Below are positions 8,186 to 17,292 of a stretch of DNA of 34,583 nucleotides, in pieces (position 1 is the stretch's first letter; each line of letters opens with the position of its first letter). The stretch spans positions 1-34,583 of the forward strand of contig CAMCNE010000014.1 of assembly GCA_945875935.1 (NCBI GenBank). The letters run 5' to 3'. The notes under the pieces were generated by a model. That model searched no databases and was not told where the DNA came from. It saw only the letters and a list, made by a program, of their open reading frames with translations. This DNA comes from Bordetella parapertussis (GTDB taxonomy: Bacteria; Pseudomonadota; Gammaproteobacteria; Burkholderiales; Burkholderiaceae_C). The position numbers were made by a program, and so were the translations under genes.

Positions 8186-8207
8186 CAGCCCGGGATTCTA
8201 AGGGCTG
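8186..8207 (-). other. Hairpin in the acpP leader
   Basis: CAGCCC and GGGCTG form a 6-bp stem with a 10-base loop on the minus strand, followed by TTT only. The loop contains TTAGAATCCC, whose TAGAAT (8195-8200) is itself a good -10 match. Either a weak attenuator or processing hairpin, or simply a promoter whose ends are complementary by chance. Confidence 0.35.
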
Positions 8208-8246
8208 CATCACGCGCCCTTCAGCCGGCCAGGCAGGTCCGGTGGG

Positions 8247-8274
8247 TTGATAAACGAGACAGGCTCGTCGTCAA
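8247..8274 (-). promoter_or_regulatory. Candidate promoter for acpP
   Basis: TTGACG (8269-8274, over the fabG stop codon) and TATCAA (8247-8252) are separated by 16 bases on the minus strand. The -35 is 5 of 6 and the -10 is 4 of 6 to the sigma-70 consensus. A transcript from here would have a leader of about 80 bases before acpP. TAGAAT at 8195-8200 is an alternative -10 without a good -35. Confidence 0.4.
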
Positions 8275-9023
8275 TTCATGTACATGCCACCATTGACATG
8301 CAACTCGGTGCCGGTGATGTAGCCAGCACCCGCAGACACAAGAAAGGCAACCGCCTGGGCCACGTCATCGGCGCTGCCTAGCCGCCCCAGCGGGATCTGA
8401 GCCAACAACGCTGATTTCTGGTCGTCGGCAAGAGCGTCAGTCATGTCGGTGGCGATAAAGCCAGGGGCCACGCAGTTCACCGTGATACCGCGGCTGCCGA
8501 GCTCGCGCGCCAGCGAGCGGGTCAGACCGGCCACACCCGCCTTCGCCGCCGCATAGTTCGCCTGACCGGCATTGCCGCTCGCACCCACCACCGACGTGAT
8601 GTTGACGATGCGACCATGCCGCTGCTTGATCATCGGGCGCATCACAGCGCGGCTGAGTCTGAACACCGATTTGAGGTTGGTGTCGATCACCGCGTCCCAG
8701 TCTGCATCCTTCATGCGCATGGTCAGGTTGTCGCGGGTGATGCCGGCGTTGTTCACCAGCACGTGCAAGGCGCCATGCTCCTTGAGAAGCGCGTCCAGGG
8801 TCGCATCGACGCCGGCCACGTCATTCACATCGAGGCACACCCCCCGGCAGCCGGGATGGCCTGCCAAGGACTCATCGACGGCGCGAGCACCCGCCTCGGT
8901 CGTGGCCGTGCCGATGACGATCAGGCCGCGGCGGGCCAGCTCGAGCGCGATGGCTCGACCGATACCTCGCGATGCACCGGTGACAAGTGCGACTTCCCGC
9001 GCGCTGTTTTCTGTTTTGTTCAT
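8271..9023 (-). CDS. fabG: 3-oxoacyl-ACP reductase
   Basis: NADPH-dependent reductase for the first reduction in each fatty-acid elongation cycle. The start at 9023 (MNKTENSAREVALVTGASRG) gives 250 residues; the longer open frame to 9134 lies inside fabD and is not conserved. The short-chain dehydrogenase signature is complete: TGASRGIG at 15-22, NNAG at 91-94, and the tetrad Asn116, Ser144, Tyr157 and Lys161 (YAAAK). The C-terminus YITGTELHVNGGMYM is typical of FabG. The ATG overlaps the fabD stop as ATGA, so the two are translationally coupled. Confidence 0.97.
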   Translation of the reverse strand: MNKTENSAREVALVTGASRGIGRAIALELARRGLIVIGTATTEAGARAVDESLAGHPGCRGVCLDVNDVAGVDATLDALLKEHGALHVLVNNAGITRDNLTMRMKDADWDAVIDTNLKSVFRLSRAVMRPMIKQRHGRIVNITSVVGASGNAGQANYAAAKAGVAGLTRSLARELGSRGITVNCVAPGFIATDMTDALADDQKSALLAQIPLGRLGSADDVAQAVAFLVSAGAGYITGTELHVNGGMYMN

Positions 9024-9958
9024 GACAACAAGTTCCTGGTCTCGAGCAAGGAGGCTGGATCGAAGATCGCACCGGAGATGGCATCCGCATCGATGCGTTT
9101 GATCATCCCGGCCAGGACCTTGCCCGGGCCGCATTCGATCACATGCGACACGCCCGTGGCGCGAATGGCGAGGATGGTTTCAGACCAACGCACGGGCCCG
9201 AATGCCTGCCGATAAAGTGCGTCGCGAATCTTGGCGGGGTCTGTCTCGGCGCGCACATCGATGTTGTTCAGCACGGGGATGGCAGGCGGCTTCAACGCGA
9301 CCGATGCCAGCTTGCCCTTCAAACGCTCGGCGGCGGGCTGCATCAGCGAGCAGTGGAAAGGCGCTGACACTGGCAGCGGCAGCACCCGTTTGGCCCCGGC
9401 GGCCTTCAAGCGCTCACCAGCCGATTCGACGCCCGCCCTGGAACCAGAGATCACGGTCTGCTTGGGATCGTTGAAGTTCGCGGCTTCGACCACCTCGCCG
9501 GTTTCGCTCGCCACTTCGGCGCACACAGCGCTCACGGCATGTGAGTCCAGGCCGAGCACGGCAGACATCGCGCCCACGCCGACCGGTACCGCTTCTTGCA
9601 TCGCTTGCGCGCGAAAACGCACGAGCGGCAAGGCATCGGCGAGCGTCAGCGAACCTGCGGCCACGAGGGCGCTGTACTCACCGAGGGAATGACCCGCCAC
9701 CATGGCAGGAGACAGCCCCGTGTCGGCCATCCAGGCGCGATGGCAAGCTATCGCAGCGGTCAGCATCACAGGCTGCGTGTTGGTGGTCAGATCGAGTTGA
9801 TCCTTGGGGCCCTCACGTATGAGTCGGCCGATATCGCACGACAAGGCCTCGGAAGCCTCAGCCAACGCGTGGCGCACCGCAGGATGCTCGCCCCAGCCAT
9901 CCAGCATGCCGACGGCCTGCGAGCCCTGGCCAGGAAAAACAAAAGCAAAGGATGTCAT
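9020..9958 (-). CDS. fabD: Malonyl-CoA:ACP transacylase
   Basis: Loads malonyl groups from CoA to ACP. The 312-residue protein opens with the family motif FVFPGQGSQAVGM. The nucleophile is Ser91 in GHSLGEYSAL, the partner His202 is in SAPFHCSLM, and GQGSQ at 10-14 forms the oxyanion side. Length is as expected. It starts 45 bases after the fabH stop, and its own stop overlaps fabG by four bases. Confidence 0.97.
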   Translation of the reverse strand: MTSFAFVFPGQGSQAVGMLDGWGEHPAVRHALAEASEALSCDIGRLIREGPKDQLDLTTNTQPVMLTAAIACHRAWMADTGLSPAMVAGHSLGEYSALVAAGSLTLADALPLVRFRAQAMQEAVPVGVGAMSAVLGLDSHAVSAVCAEVASETGEVVEAANFNDPKQTVISGSRAGVESAGERLKAAGAKRVLPLPVSAPFHCSLMQPAAERLKGKLASVALKPPAIPVLNNIDVRAETDPAKIRDALYRQAFGPVRWSETILAIRATGVSHVIECGPGKVLAGMIKRIDADAISGAIFDPASLLETRNLLS

Positions 9959-10003
9959 TGCAACGTCTCAGGGTGTCAAGAGCCTCGCGCCTGCGAGGCG
10001 GAC

Positions 10004-11014
10004 TCAGTAGTCGAGGAGCACCGCGCCCCATGTGAAGCCGCCGCCCACGCCTTCGAGCATCACGGTATCGCCGCGGGCAATCTGGCCGGACCGCACGGCC
10101 ACATCAAGCGCCAGCGGAATCGAAGCCGCTGAGGTGTTGCCATGGTCGGCCACGGTGACGATCACTTTTTCCATCGGCAACTTCAGCTTGCGTGCCGTGC
10201 TTTGCATGATGCGGATGTTGGCCTGATGCGGAATCAGCCAGTCGATGTCGCCTTCGTTGCGGCCAGCCTTGATCAGCACCGAACGCGCCACCTCTTCAAG
10301 CACCGTCACCGCCAGTTTGAACACCGCTTGGCCGTCCATCTTCAAGGTGGCATCACCGCGCAGCACCCCACCGGACACGCCACCCGGCGTGCACAAAATG
10401 CCCACGTGGCGGCCATCAGCGTGCAGTTCGCTGGTCAGGATGCCGGGCTGGTCGCTGGCTTCGAGCACCACGGCACCCGCGCCATCGCCGAACAAGACGC
10501 AAGTGGTGCGGTCCCCGAAGTCGAGCAGCCGGGAAAATATTTCCGCGCCGATCACCAGCGCCCGAGAAGCCGCGCCGGTGCGGATCATCGAATCGGCCAG
10601 CGTCAGCGCGTACACGAAGCCCGAGCAGACCGCCTGCACGTCGAAGGCTGGACAACCCGCGATGCCCAGCTTGTTCTGCACGATGCAAGCCGTCGAAGGA
10701 AACACCATGTCGGGCGTCGACGTGGCCACGATGATGAGGTCGATGGACTGCGCGCTGCATCCGGCAGCACCCATCGCGGCTCGCGCTGCGGCTACTGCCA
10801 GATCGCTGCACAACTCGTCATCATGAGCAAAGTGGCGTGACTTGATCCCGGTGCGTTCGGTGATCCAGTCGTCGGAAGTCTCCACGCCCGCAGCAGCCAG
10901 CCGATCGGCCAGTTGGGCATTGGTGACCCGGTTGTGTGGCAAGTAACCACCGGTTCCGGCGATGCGCGAGTAAAGAGGCACGGATGAGGCCGACGTCGGT
11001 GCAGAGGCGTTCAT
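10004..11014 (-). CDS. fabH: 3-oxoacyl-ACP synthase III
   Basis: Starts fatty-acid synthesis by condensing acetyl-CoA with malonyl-ACP. The 336 residues show Cys130 in AVCSGFVYAL, His263 in IPHQANIRI and Asn293 in DHGNTSAAS, the full KAS III triad, and the closing motif GVGGGFTWGAVLL. The N-terminus carries about 14 extra residues (MNASAPTSASSVPL) before the usual SRIAGTGGYLP; this start is favoured because its ATG overlaps the plsX stop as ATGA. Confidence 0.97.
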   Translation of the reverse strand: MNASAPTSASSVPLYSRIAGTGGYLPHNRVTNAQLADRLAAAGVETSDDWITERTGIKSRHFAHDDELCSDLAVAAARAAMGAAGCSAQSIDLIIVATSTPDMVFPSTACIVQNKLGIAGCPAFDVQAVCSGFVYALTLADSMIRTGAASRALVIGAEIFSRLLDFGDRTTCVLFGDGAGAVVLEASDQPGILTSELHADGRHVGILCTPGGVSGGVLRGDATLKMDGQAVFKLAVTVLEEVARSVLIKAGRNEGDIDWLIPHQANIRIMQSTARKLKLPMEKVIVTVADHGNTSAASIPLALDVAVRSGQIARGDTVMLEGVGGGFTWGAVLLDY

Positions 11015-12132
11015 TCAGTGGTGTGCGGGGCGCTCATCTTGGGTGGCTCTACAGCGCCGAAGGCGGGCATCGCCTGCAGCGTGTCGCGTATGCGCTCGTG
11101 TGCCTTTTCGAGCAGGCCGTGACGCGCGGCATCATAAGCGCGGTTCAATGCACATTCGAACGCCACCGCGTCCGCCGAACCGTGGCTCTTGAAAACCAGC
11201 CCGCGCAGTCCCAGCAACGCCGCACCGTTGTAGCGGCGATAGTCCACCTGAGACTTGAAGCGCTTGAGCACCGGCGATGCGACCAGGGCGGACAACCGAC
11301 TCAAGACACCACGGCCAAACTCCTGCCGCAGTGCGCCAGAAAACAGGGTGGCCAGGCCCTCGGCCGCCTTCAGCGCCACATTGCCGACAAAACCATCGCA
11401 CACAACGATGTCGACCGTGCCCTTGAACAGGTCGTTGCCTTCGACATTGCCGTAGAAGTTGATGTGCCCGCCGGCCGCCGCCGCGCGCAGCAATTCGGCG
11501 GCTTGCTTCATGACCTCGTTGCCCTTGATCGCCTCTTCGCCGATGTTGAGCAAGCCCACGGTGGGCTGGGGCTTGCCTTCGACAGCCGCCAACAGCGCGC
11601 TGCCCATCACGGCAAATTGCAGCATGTGTGCGGCCGTGCAGTCGACATTGGCACCCAGATCGAGCACCGTGGTGTGGCCGCCCTTTTGATTGGGCAAATC
11701 GCCTGATATTGCCGGGCGGTCGATGCCGTCCAGCGTCTTCAGCACGTAGCGGGACACGGCCATCAACGCGCCGGTGTTTCCCGCGGACACGCACACATCG
11801 GCAGCAGCAGCCCCTGATTCATCGGGCTTGACCAGTTCAATGGCCAGCCGCATCGACGACTGCTTCTTGCGCCGCATGGCAACTTCGATGGAGTCGTCCA
11901 TCTCGACCACCTCGGTGGCCTCCACAAGCCTGCAACGCGGCCACTGACTGGCTGGCTTCAAGGCATCGAGGCGACCGACGAGGATCAATTCAGCGTCTGG
12001 GTGACGCGACAGGAAAGCCTGGCAAGCAGGCAGCACGACCGAGGGACCGTGGTCGCCGCCCATGCAGTCAACAGACAGCCTGACAGGACCGCGCGCGGGG
12101 ACGTTTGTCGATTTCTCGTCGGCGAGATTCAT
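11011..12132 (-). CDS. plsX: Phosphate acyltransferase PlsX
   Basis: Makes acyl-phosphate from acyl-ACP, feeding PlsY in phospholipid synthesis. The 373-residue product has the conserved SVDCMGGDHGP near 20-30, then VSAGNTGALMA, LDLGANVDC, LLNIGEEAIKGNE and VCDGFVGNVALKAAEG, all hallmarks of PlsX. The start at 12132 adds about 18 residues before the usual beginning; a weak GAACGGG lies upstream and no better start is seen. It overlaps fabH by four bases. A terminator stands 40 bases upstream, between it and rpmF, so plsX may depend on read-through or on an unseen promoter. Confidence 0.96.
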   Translation of the reverse strand: MNLADEKSTNVPARGPVRLSVDCMGGDHGPSVVLPACQAFLSRHPDAELILVGRLDALKPASQWPRCRLVEATEVVEMDDSIEVAMRRKKQSSMRLAIELVKPDESGAAAADVCVSAGNTGALMAVSRYVLKTLDGIDRPAISGDLPNQKGGHTTVLDLGANVDCTAAHMLQFAVMGSALLAAVEGKPQPTVGLLNIGEEAIKGNEVMKQAAELLRAAAAGGHINFYGNVEGNDLFKGTVDIVVCDGFVGNVALKAAEGLATLFSGALRQEFGRGVLSRLSALVASPVLKRFKSQVDYRRYNGAALLGLRGLVFKSHGSADAVAFECALNRAYDAARHGLLEKAHERIRDTLQAMPAFGAVEPPKMSAPHTTE

Positions 12133-12171
12133 TTCAACCCGTTCAGGCCTGTCATCGGCACGAACCGAACT

Positions 12172-12208
12172 AAAAAGCCCGGCAATGCTTTGGGGGCAGG
12201 GGCCGGGC
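12172..12208 (-). terminator. Terminator or attenuator between rpmF and plsX
   Basis: On the minus strand GCCCGGC (12202-12208) pairs perfectly with GCCGGGC (12177-12183) over an 18-base loop, followed by TTTTTA. It is a plausible intrinsic terminator and lies in a run of co-directional genes usually read as one operon. The long loop may weaken it, giving partial read-through. Confidence 0.65.
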
Positions 12209-12281
12209 CGTCTAGGGCTGCGGGGTTCGCCGGCCAGCGCAGCCGACAGGGCAGCGTGACCATCATGGCAGCGTCAAGGGA

Positions 12282-12464
12282 TCAGGCGTCGGCCTTGGTC
12301 TTGAAAATCTTGCGGCCACGGTAAAAGCCGTTGGGGCTCACGTGATGGCGCAGATGCAATTCACCAGTGGTGGGCTCGATGGCGGTTCCAGGGGTGGTGA
12401 GTGCGTTGTGTGAACGGTGCATGCCGCGCTTTGAAGGCGACTTCTTGTTTTGCTGAACGGCCAT
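12282..12464 (-). CDS. rpmF: 50S ribosomal protein L32
   Basis: Sixty residues, beginning MAVQQNKKSPSKRGMHRSHN and ending near FYRGRKIFKTKADA, which is the standard proteobacterial L32. The zinc-binding cysteines found in some L32 forms are absent, as is usual in this group. GGAG is 7 bases before the ATG. It follows yceD, the conserved pair found across proteobacteria, and precedes plsX with a terminator in between, so much of its transcript may end before the lipid genes. Confidence 0.97.
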   Translation of the reverse strand: MAVQQNKKSPSKRGMHRSHNALTTPGTAIEPTTGELHLRHHVSPNGFYRGRKIFKTKADA

Positions 12465-12607
12465 CTTTTTCTCCGCGAACGTTGGATTTGTGGCGCCGGG
12501 CGACGAAACTGAACACGTGCCCTTTGAGCGCTGGCAGCAGGAGCAGACCGCAAAACTGCGGAATCCATCACTGCCAAAAAGGTGCGCGAGTGTATCAGGC
12601 CAGGCGA

Positions 12608-13165
12608 TCAGTTCGGCGCTGGCTTGCGCTTGATTTTCAACTTACTGAGCACATCAAACGGGTTGATCCGCTCGTCAAAGGCGACCGGATCGGTGGGGCC
12701 GGCCAGGGGCTGGGGGCAGATTTCGTGGCGAGGCACCAATGGCAGCGCCAGCAGTAACTCGTCCTCGATGAGCTCGACCAGGTCGAAGTTTCTTGAAAGC
12801 ACCAGCACGTCTTCTTCGATGTCGGCATCGATCGCCGCGGCCTGCTTCTCGTCGGCCACGAAGCGAAAGCTTCGATCAACTTCAAGTGGGGCTGCCACAG
12901 CTTGCAGGCAACGCTGACACACCAGAGAAAGATGCGCCTGGGCATGCAGCTGAAGCCAGATCTCGCTGCACCCGGCACGCACAGACCGAGCCTCTGCATG
13001 GGCTTTCCAATGAACCTGATCGGCGGGGTCGGGCCTGGCTTCGGCGTGCGCTTCACCGCAAAGCCGGCCGAGCGCCGTCAATGCGAGCGCGCCGCTGGCG
13101 GCCTCGCCGCGGCGCGCAAACGCTGCGATGTCCACGCTGTGGGGGTTGAAATCAGAGGCGTCCAT
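12608..13165 (-). CDS. yceD: YceD/DUF177 family 23S rRNA accumulation protein
   Basis: 185 residues. The CQRC pair (Cys83 and Cys86) in LSLVCQRCLQ, followed by an acidic stretch (DADIEEDVLVLSRNFDLVELIEDELLLALPLVPRH), is the recognised DUF177 pattern. YceD proteins are linked to 23S rRNA accumulation in bacteria and plants and almost always lie next to rpmF, as here (143 bases away). It is the first gene of the minus-strand block and divergent from the maf gene; the 66-base gap between them would hold both promoters. Confidence 0.92.
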   Translation of the reverse strand: MDASDFNPHSVDIAAFARRGEAASGALALTALGRLCGEAHAEARPDPADQVHWKAHAEARSVRAGCSEIWLQLHAQAHLSLVCQRCLQAVAAPLEVDRSFRFVADEKQAAAIDADIEEDVLVLSRNFDLVELIEDELLLALPLVPRHEICPQPLAGPTDPVAFDERINPFDVLSKLKIKRKPAPN

Positions 13166-13231
13166 TCCGAGTCAGTTTACGGCCCGGCGGATCACCAAGG
13201 CGGCGCGCACCGGATGGGACAATCCCGCCGA

Positions 13232-13834
13232 ATGCCCCAACAGCCCACCTTGCTTCTGGCCTCGACCTCGATCTACCGGCGAGAGTTGCTGAGCCGCCTG
13301 CGTCTTCCCTTCGATGTGGTGGCGCCAGACGTCGACGAGACGCCCGGGCCCGATGAGCACGCCGCTGAAGTCGCCCTTCGCTTGTCATTGGCCAAGGCGC
13401 GCGCTGTGGCCCAACGGCACCCCGAAGCGATCGTCATCGGGTCGGATCAGGTGGCCGAACTCGGCGGTCTGCTGCTGGGCAAGCCCGGAAATCACGGCAA
13501 CGCCGTGCGGCAACTTCGAGCCATGAGCGCACAGCGAGTGGTGTTTCACACGGCGGTGTCGGTGGTGTGCATGCGCTCAGGGTTTGAGGCCAGAGATCTC
13601 GCACGGGTCACGGTGACATTTCGCTCGCTGGGCGACGATGAGATCGAGCGCTACCTGCGGGCCGAACGCCCCTATGACTGCGCCGGCAGCGCCAAAGCAG
13701 AGGCCCTGGGCATCGCCTTGCTGAAATCGGTGGAGTCTGACGATCCGACCGCGCTGATCGGGCTGCCCCTGATCCGCACCTGCGAGCTGCTGCGTCGAGC
13801 CGGCTTGGATCCGTTGAACCCGAGGCCACCATGA
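13232..13834 (+). CDS. yceF: Maf-family nucleotide pyrophosphatase, YceF type
   Basis: Maf proteins hydrolyse non-canonical nucleotides; the YceF branch prefers m7GTP. The start at 13232 (MPQQPTLLLASTSIYRRELL) gives 200 residues, the normal size; the long open frame upstream is antisense to yceD. Family motifs are LASTSIYRRELLSRL at 9-23, VDETP near 34, GSDQVAELGG with Asp72 as the likely catalytic base, KPG near 84 and VVFHTAVSV. In E. coli yceF neighbours yceD-rpmF, which supports this branch. GACAAT at 13218-13223 resembles a -10 and would place the transcript start within a few bases of the ATG. An alternative ATG is at 13214. Confidence 0.9.
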   Translation: MPQQPTLLLASTSIYRRELLSRLRLPFDVVAPDVDETPGPDEHAAEVALRLSLAKARAVAQRHPEAIVIGSDQVAELGGLLLGKPGNHGNAVRQLRAMSAQRVVFHTAVSVVCMRSGFEARDLARVTVTFRSLGDDEIERYLRAERPYDCAGSAKAEALGIALLKSVESDDPTALIGLPLIRTCELLRRAGLDPLNPRPP

Positions 13835-14595
13835 GCGGCACGCTCTACCTTGTGCCCAACGCACTCGACTTCGGGGTTGAGTCAACAGGATCGGAGCCCG
13901 CCGATTTGCAAGCGGTGCTGCCCCTGGGCGTGATCCGCATTGCCGCCCGCCTGCCCTGCTGGGTGGCCGAAAACGCCAAGACCACACGGGCATTTCTCAA
14001 GCGGGTCAACGAGATCGTGCCGCTCGCGCAGCCGCTGCAATCGATCGCCATCGTCGAGCTGCCGCGGCCGCGCAAAGGTGCGCCGGCGGCACCCGGTGGC
14101 GACCTCCAGGCCCTGCTCGAGCCGGCGCTTGCTGGCCAGGACATGGGGCTGATCTCGGAAGCCGGCATGCCCGCAATCGCCGATCCGGGTGCCGAGCTGG
14201 TCTCAGCAGCACACGCCTTGAAGCTGCGCGTGCAGCCCTTGGCGGGCCCGAATTCCTTGTTGCTGGCGCTCGCCGCAAGCGGACTCAACGGACAAAGCTT
14301 TGCCTTTGTCGGCTACCTGCCGATCGACGCGGCGGCACGGGCGACGCGGCTTCGCGAGCTCGAGACCTTGTCGCGCAAGATCGGGCAAACGCAGTTGATG
14401 ATCGAAACGCCCTACCGCAACCCGGTGCTGCTCGGCGCCCTGCTGAGCACGCTGTCGGGCAGCACACGGCTGTCGATCAATTGCGGCCTCACGCTGGAGT
14501 CGGGCTGGAGCCGCACCGACACCGTGGCCGGCTTTAAGGCATCAAGCGTCACCCTGCCAGGCGACATCCCAGCGGTTTTCGCGTTGCTGGCGTGA
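13831..14595 (+). CDS. Tetrapyrrole-methylase-fold SAM methyltransferase, RsmI-like paralogue
   Basis: 254 residues of the TP-methylase superfamily that includes the rRNA methyltransferase RsmI. It opens with LYLVPNALDFG in place of the RsmI loop GTPIGNL, then has WVAENAKTTRAFLKR, GQDMGLISEAGMPAIADPG (the clearest superfamily motif), GPNSLLLALAASGLNGQSFAFVGYLP and QLMIETPYRN. This form is known in betaproteobacteria beside maf, usually named only as a SAM-dependent methyltransferase. Its ATG overlaps the maf stop as ATGA. The substrate is unknown; RsmI-like rRNA activity is a guess. A true RsmI gene is not in this window. Confidence 0.85.
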   Translation: MSGTLYLVPNALDFGVESTGSEPADLQAVLPLGVIRIAARLPCWVAENAKTTRAFLKRVNEIVPLAQPLQSIAIVELPRPRKGAPAAPGGDLQALLEPALAGQDMGLISEAGMPAIADPGAELVSAAHALKLRVQPLAGPNSLLLALAASGLNGQSFAFVGYLPIDAAARATRLRELETLSRKIGQTQLMIETPYRNPVLLGALLSTLSGSTRLSINCGLTLESGWSRTDTVAGFKASSVTLPGDIPAVFALLA

Positions 14596-14613
14596 AGCCC
14601 CAGCCGCAGACGC

Positions 14614-16125
<1,512 letters not shown>

Positions 16126-16166
16126 TGGTTGATTATCGTCGCTGGGCTGCGCTCAGGGCGAACACC

Positions 16167-16172
16167 TAGAAT
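16167..16172 (+). promoter_or_regulatory. Candidate -10 element for the rfb operon
   Basis: TAGAAT in the context CACCTAGAATTTGG is a 5 of 6 match to the sigma-70 -10 hexamer and lies about 53 bases before the rfbB start. No good -35 is found at 16-18 bases. The same CCTAGAAT context occurs before lysS. The leader that follows can fold into a GC-rich hairpin (GGGGCCGC with GCGGCGCCCC). Confidence 0.4.
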
Positions 16173-16224
16173 TTGGGGCCGCCCGAGGTGTGCGCGGCGC
16201 CCCACCACTCACCGCAAGCACCCC

Positions 16225-17292
16225 ATGATCCTCGTCACAGGCGGAGCCGGCTTCATCGGCGCCAACTTCGTTCTCGACTGGCTGGCCGAGTCCAGCGAGC
16301 CGGTGCTCAACCTCGATGCGCTGACCTACGCCGGCAATCTGGAAAGCCTGAGTTCGCTCGACGGCGATCCTCGACATGTCTTCGTGCACGGCGACATCAC
16401 CGACCGCGCGCTGCTCGACCAGTTGTTTGCCAAGCACAAGCCGCGCGCCGTGGTGCACTTCGCAGCCGAAAGTCACGTCGACCGCAGCATCCACGGACCC
16501 GGCGCCTTCATCCACACCAACGTGCAGGGCACCTTCACCTTGCTGGAAGCCGCCCGAGCGTTCTGGTCCACGCTGGCCGACTCCGAGCGCGAGCGGTTCC
16601 GCTTCCACCATGTGTCCACCGACGAGGTCTACGGATCACTCGGGCCCGGCGATGCGCCCTTCACCGAAACCCACCTCTACGAACCCAACAGCCCGTACTC
16701 GGCCAGCAAGGCGGCCAGCGATCACCTGGTGCGCGCCTGGCATCACACCTACGGGTTGCCGGTGCTGACCACCAACTGCAGCAACAACTACGGCCCGTTC
16801 CACTTTCCCGAAAAACTCATCCCGCTGATGATCGTCAACGCGCTGGCCGGCAAGCCGCTGCCGGTCTATGGCGACGGCCAACAGGTGCGCGACTGGCTGT
16901 TCGTGAAAGACCACTGCGCTGCCATTCGGGTGGTGCTGGCGGGCGGTCGAATCGGCGAGACCTACAACATCGGCGGCTGGAACGAGAAACCCAACCTCGA
17001 CATCGTGCACACGGTGTGCGCTTTGCTCGACGAGATGCGCCCCGACCCCGCCGGCAGCCATAGCCGGCTGATCACCCACGTGACCGACCGGCCCGGCCAC
17101 GATCGCCGCTACGCCATCGACGCGCGCAAGCTCGAGCGCGAACTCGGCTGGAAGCCGGCCGAGACGTTTGAGACCGGCATTCGCAAGACCGTGCGCTGGT
17201 ACCTGGACCACGCCGACTGGGTGGCGCGGGTGCAAAGCGGGGCCTACCGCGATTGGGTGGCCCAGCAATACGCCACGGGTGGCAAGCCATGA
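16225..17292 (+). CDS. rfbB: dTDP-glucose 4,6-dehydratase
   Basis: Second step of dTDP-L-rhamnose synthesis: dTDP-glucose to dTDP-4-keto-6-deoxyglucose. The start at 16225 (MILVTGGAGFIGANFV) gives 355 residues; the open frame continues upstream to a TTG at 16129, but that part is not conserved. It shows the NAD loop GGAGFIG at 6-12, STDEVYG with Thr132-Asp133-Glu134, Tyr158 and Lys162 in YSASK, and NNYGPFHFPEKLIPL. Length and motifs are standard. First gene of the plus-strand arm; its stop overlaps the rfbD start as ATGA. Confidence 0.96.
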   Translation: MILVTGGAGFIGANFVLDWLAESSEPVLNLDALTYAGNLESLSSLDGDPRHVFVHGDITDRALLDQLFAKHKPRAVVHFAAESHVDRSIHGPGAFIHTNVQGTFTLLEAARAFWSTLADSERERFRFHHVSTDEVYGSLGPGDAPFTETHLYEPNSPYSASKAASDHLVRAWHHTYGLPVLTTNCSNNYGPFHFPEKLIPLMIVNALAGKPLPVYGDGQQVRDWLFVKDHCAAIRVVLAGGRIGETYNIGGWNEKPNLDIVHTVCALLDEMRPDPAGSHSRLITHVTDRPGHDRRYAIDARKLERELGWKPAETFETGIRKTVRWYLDHADWVARVQSGAYRDWVAQQYATGGKP

